From NCBI RefSeq assembly GCF_900100015.1, contig NZ_FNDD01000026.1, positions 21,301 through 85,300 of the forward strand: DNA of 64,000 nucleotides, given 5' to 3'. Below are positions 63,707 to 64,000 of this stretch, in pieces. How positions within the stretch are numbered: the first letter of the stretch is position 1; each line of letters begins with the position of its first letter. A program made the translations under genes and the position numbers. The notes beneath the pieces are model-generated. The model was not told the origin of the DNA and ran no database searches. It saw nothing but the letters and a program-made list of their open reading frames with translations. This DNA comes from Vibrio xiamenensis (GTDB lineage Bacteria; Pseudomonadota; Gammaproteobacteria; Enterobacterales; Vibrionaceae).

Positions 63707-64000
63707 TTAGTTCATTTTCAACTCTAACTGTGCCTCATATTCTTGATCTTTCTTGTCTTGATGCCTGACATACCGCCTGATGATCTCTTCATTTACACCG
63801 ACTGTGTCAACAAAGTACCCTCTCGCCCAAAAATGATTACCCCATAATTTCTTTCTAATATGCGGGAATTTATTAAACAATCGGATAGCTGAACGCCCTT
63901 TCAATATCCCCATTAAAGTCGATATCGATACTTTCGGTGGGACTATCACAACCAAGTGAACGTGATCTGGCTGAATATTTAATTCCAAGACTTCACAATC
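63707..64000 (-). mobile_element. tnpA: IS200/IS605-type TnpA (HUH/Y1 transposase), 5' part beyond window
   Basis: The minus strand encodes the C-terminal part of a Y1 transposase and stays open to the window edge, so the gene continues outside. The HUH motif is PDHVHLVV and the catalytic tyrosine is in EEIIRRYVRHQ, preceded by NHFWARGYFVDTVG. About 97 codons are visible of a roughly 140-150 residue family. The visible part has no stop or frameshift, so the element may be active. It differs from the dead copy at 14497-14649. Confidence 0.9.

Noticed and set aside
1..64000. CRISPR arrays, rRNA or tRNA genes, phage genes
   Set aside because: No regular spaced repeats, rRNA-like or cloverleaf sequences or phage structural genes were seen.

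Overview
The window looks like chromosome II of a marine gammaproteobacterium of the family Vibrionaceae, probably a Vibrio. The clues are Vibrio-like ThrS, NadE and glycine-cleavage proteins, two trypsin-like exoproteases of the GlyGly-CTERM/VesB type, a VpsT/CsgD-type regulator with the WLSR c-di-GMP motif, two chemoreceptors and a GGDEF protein. The species assignment is inference. I found no rRNA, tRNA or CRISPR.

Layout. 1-4.1 kb: 5' part of thrS (cut by the window edge) with a tRNA-mimicking leader hairpin, a secreted orphan protein, a NadD-like adenylyltransferase and nadE. 4.2-7.3 kb: VpsT-like regulator and two secreted serine proteases. 7.4-14.4 kb: glycine cleavage/serine hydroxymethyltransferase locus (gcvT and a XRE-cupin regulator on the minus strand; glyA, gcvH, gcvP on the plus strand) with repeated TTTCCTATAGGAAA-type sites. 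14.5-20 kb: an AT-rich, foreign-looking segment next to an IS200-type transposase remnant, holding an MFS transporter, an AraC-type regulator and a lipoprotein GH3 glycosidase. 20-25 kb: a small secreted protein, tandem GH43 endo-arabinanases, a DUF3750-like lipoprotein and a LysR regulator divergent from a phenolic acid decarboxylase. 25-33 kb: metabolic genes (ProC-like protein, polysaccharide deacetylase, exported amidohydrolase, FAD/Fe-S D-lactate-type dehydrogenase, lipase-like hydrolase). 33-45 kb: a dedicated TonB module (M16 protease, ExbB, ExbD, TonB, divergent TonB-dependent receptor) flanked by two chemoreceptors. 45-58.6 kb: a Tat-type dienelactone hydrolase, a PAS-GGDEF cyclase and the cellulose synthesis operon bcsP-Q-A-B-C-Z. 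59-63.6 kb: LysR regulator, CocE-type hydrolase and BCCT transporter. The right edge cuts an IS200-type transposase gene.

How the genes fit together. Two themes stand out. The first is plant or algal polymer use: arabinanases, the GH3 enzyme with its transporter and regulator, and phenolic acid decarboxylase that would detoxify hydroxycinnamates released from cell walls. The second is c-di-GMP-controlled surface life: a GGEEL cyclase with an I-site next to a cellulose operon whose synthase has a complete PilZ motif, plus a VpsT-like regulator with a c-di-GMP motif.

The most system-like locus is the M16 protease/ExbB/ExbD/TonB/receptor block at 35.2-42.7 kb. It has the gene content expected of a protease-associated import system (Fus/PqqL type) with its own energising complex, and its cargo is unknown. 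The best regulatory finds are the thrS leader hairpin, whose 7-nt loop presents GGU in the anticodon position, and the XRE-cupin operator family around the glycine genes.
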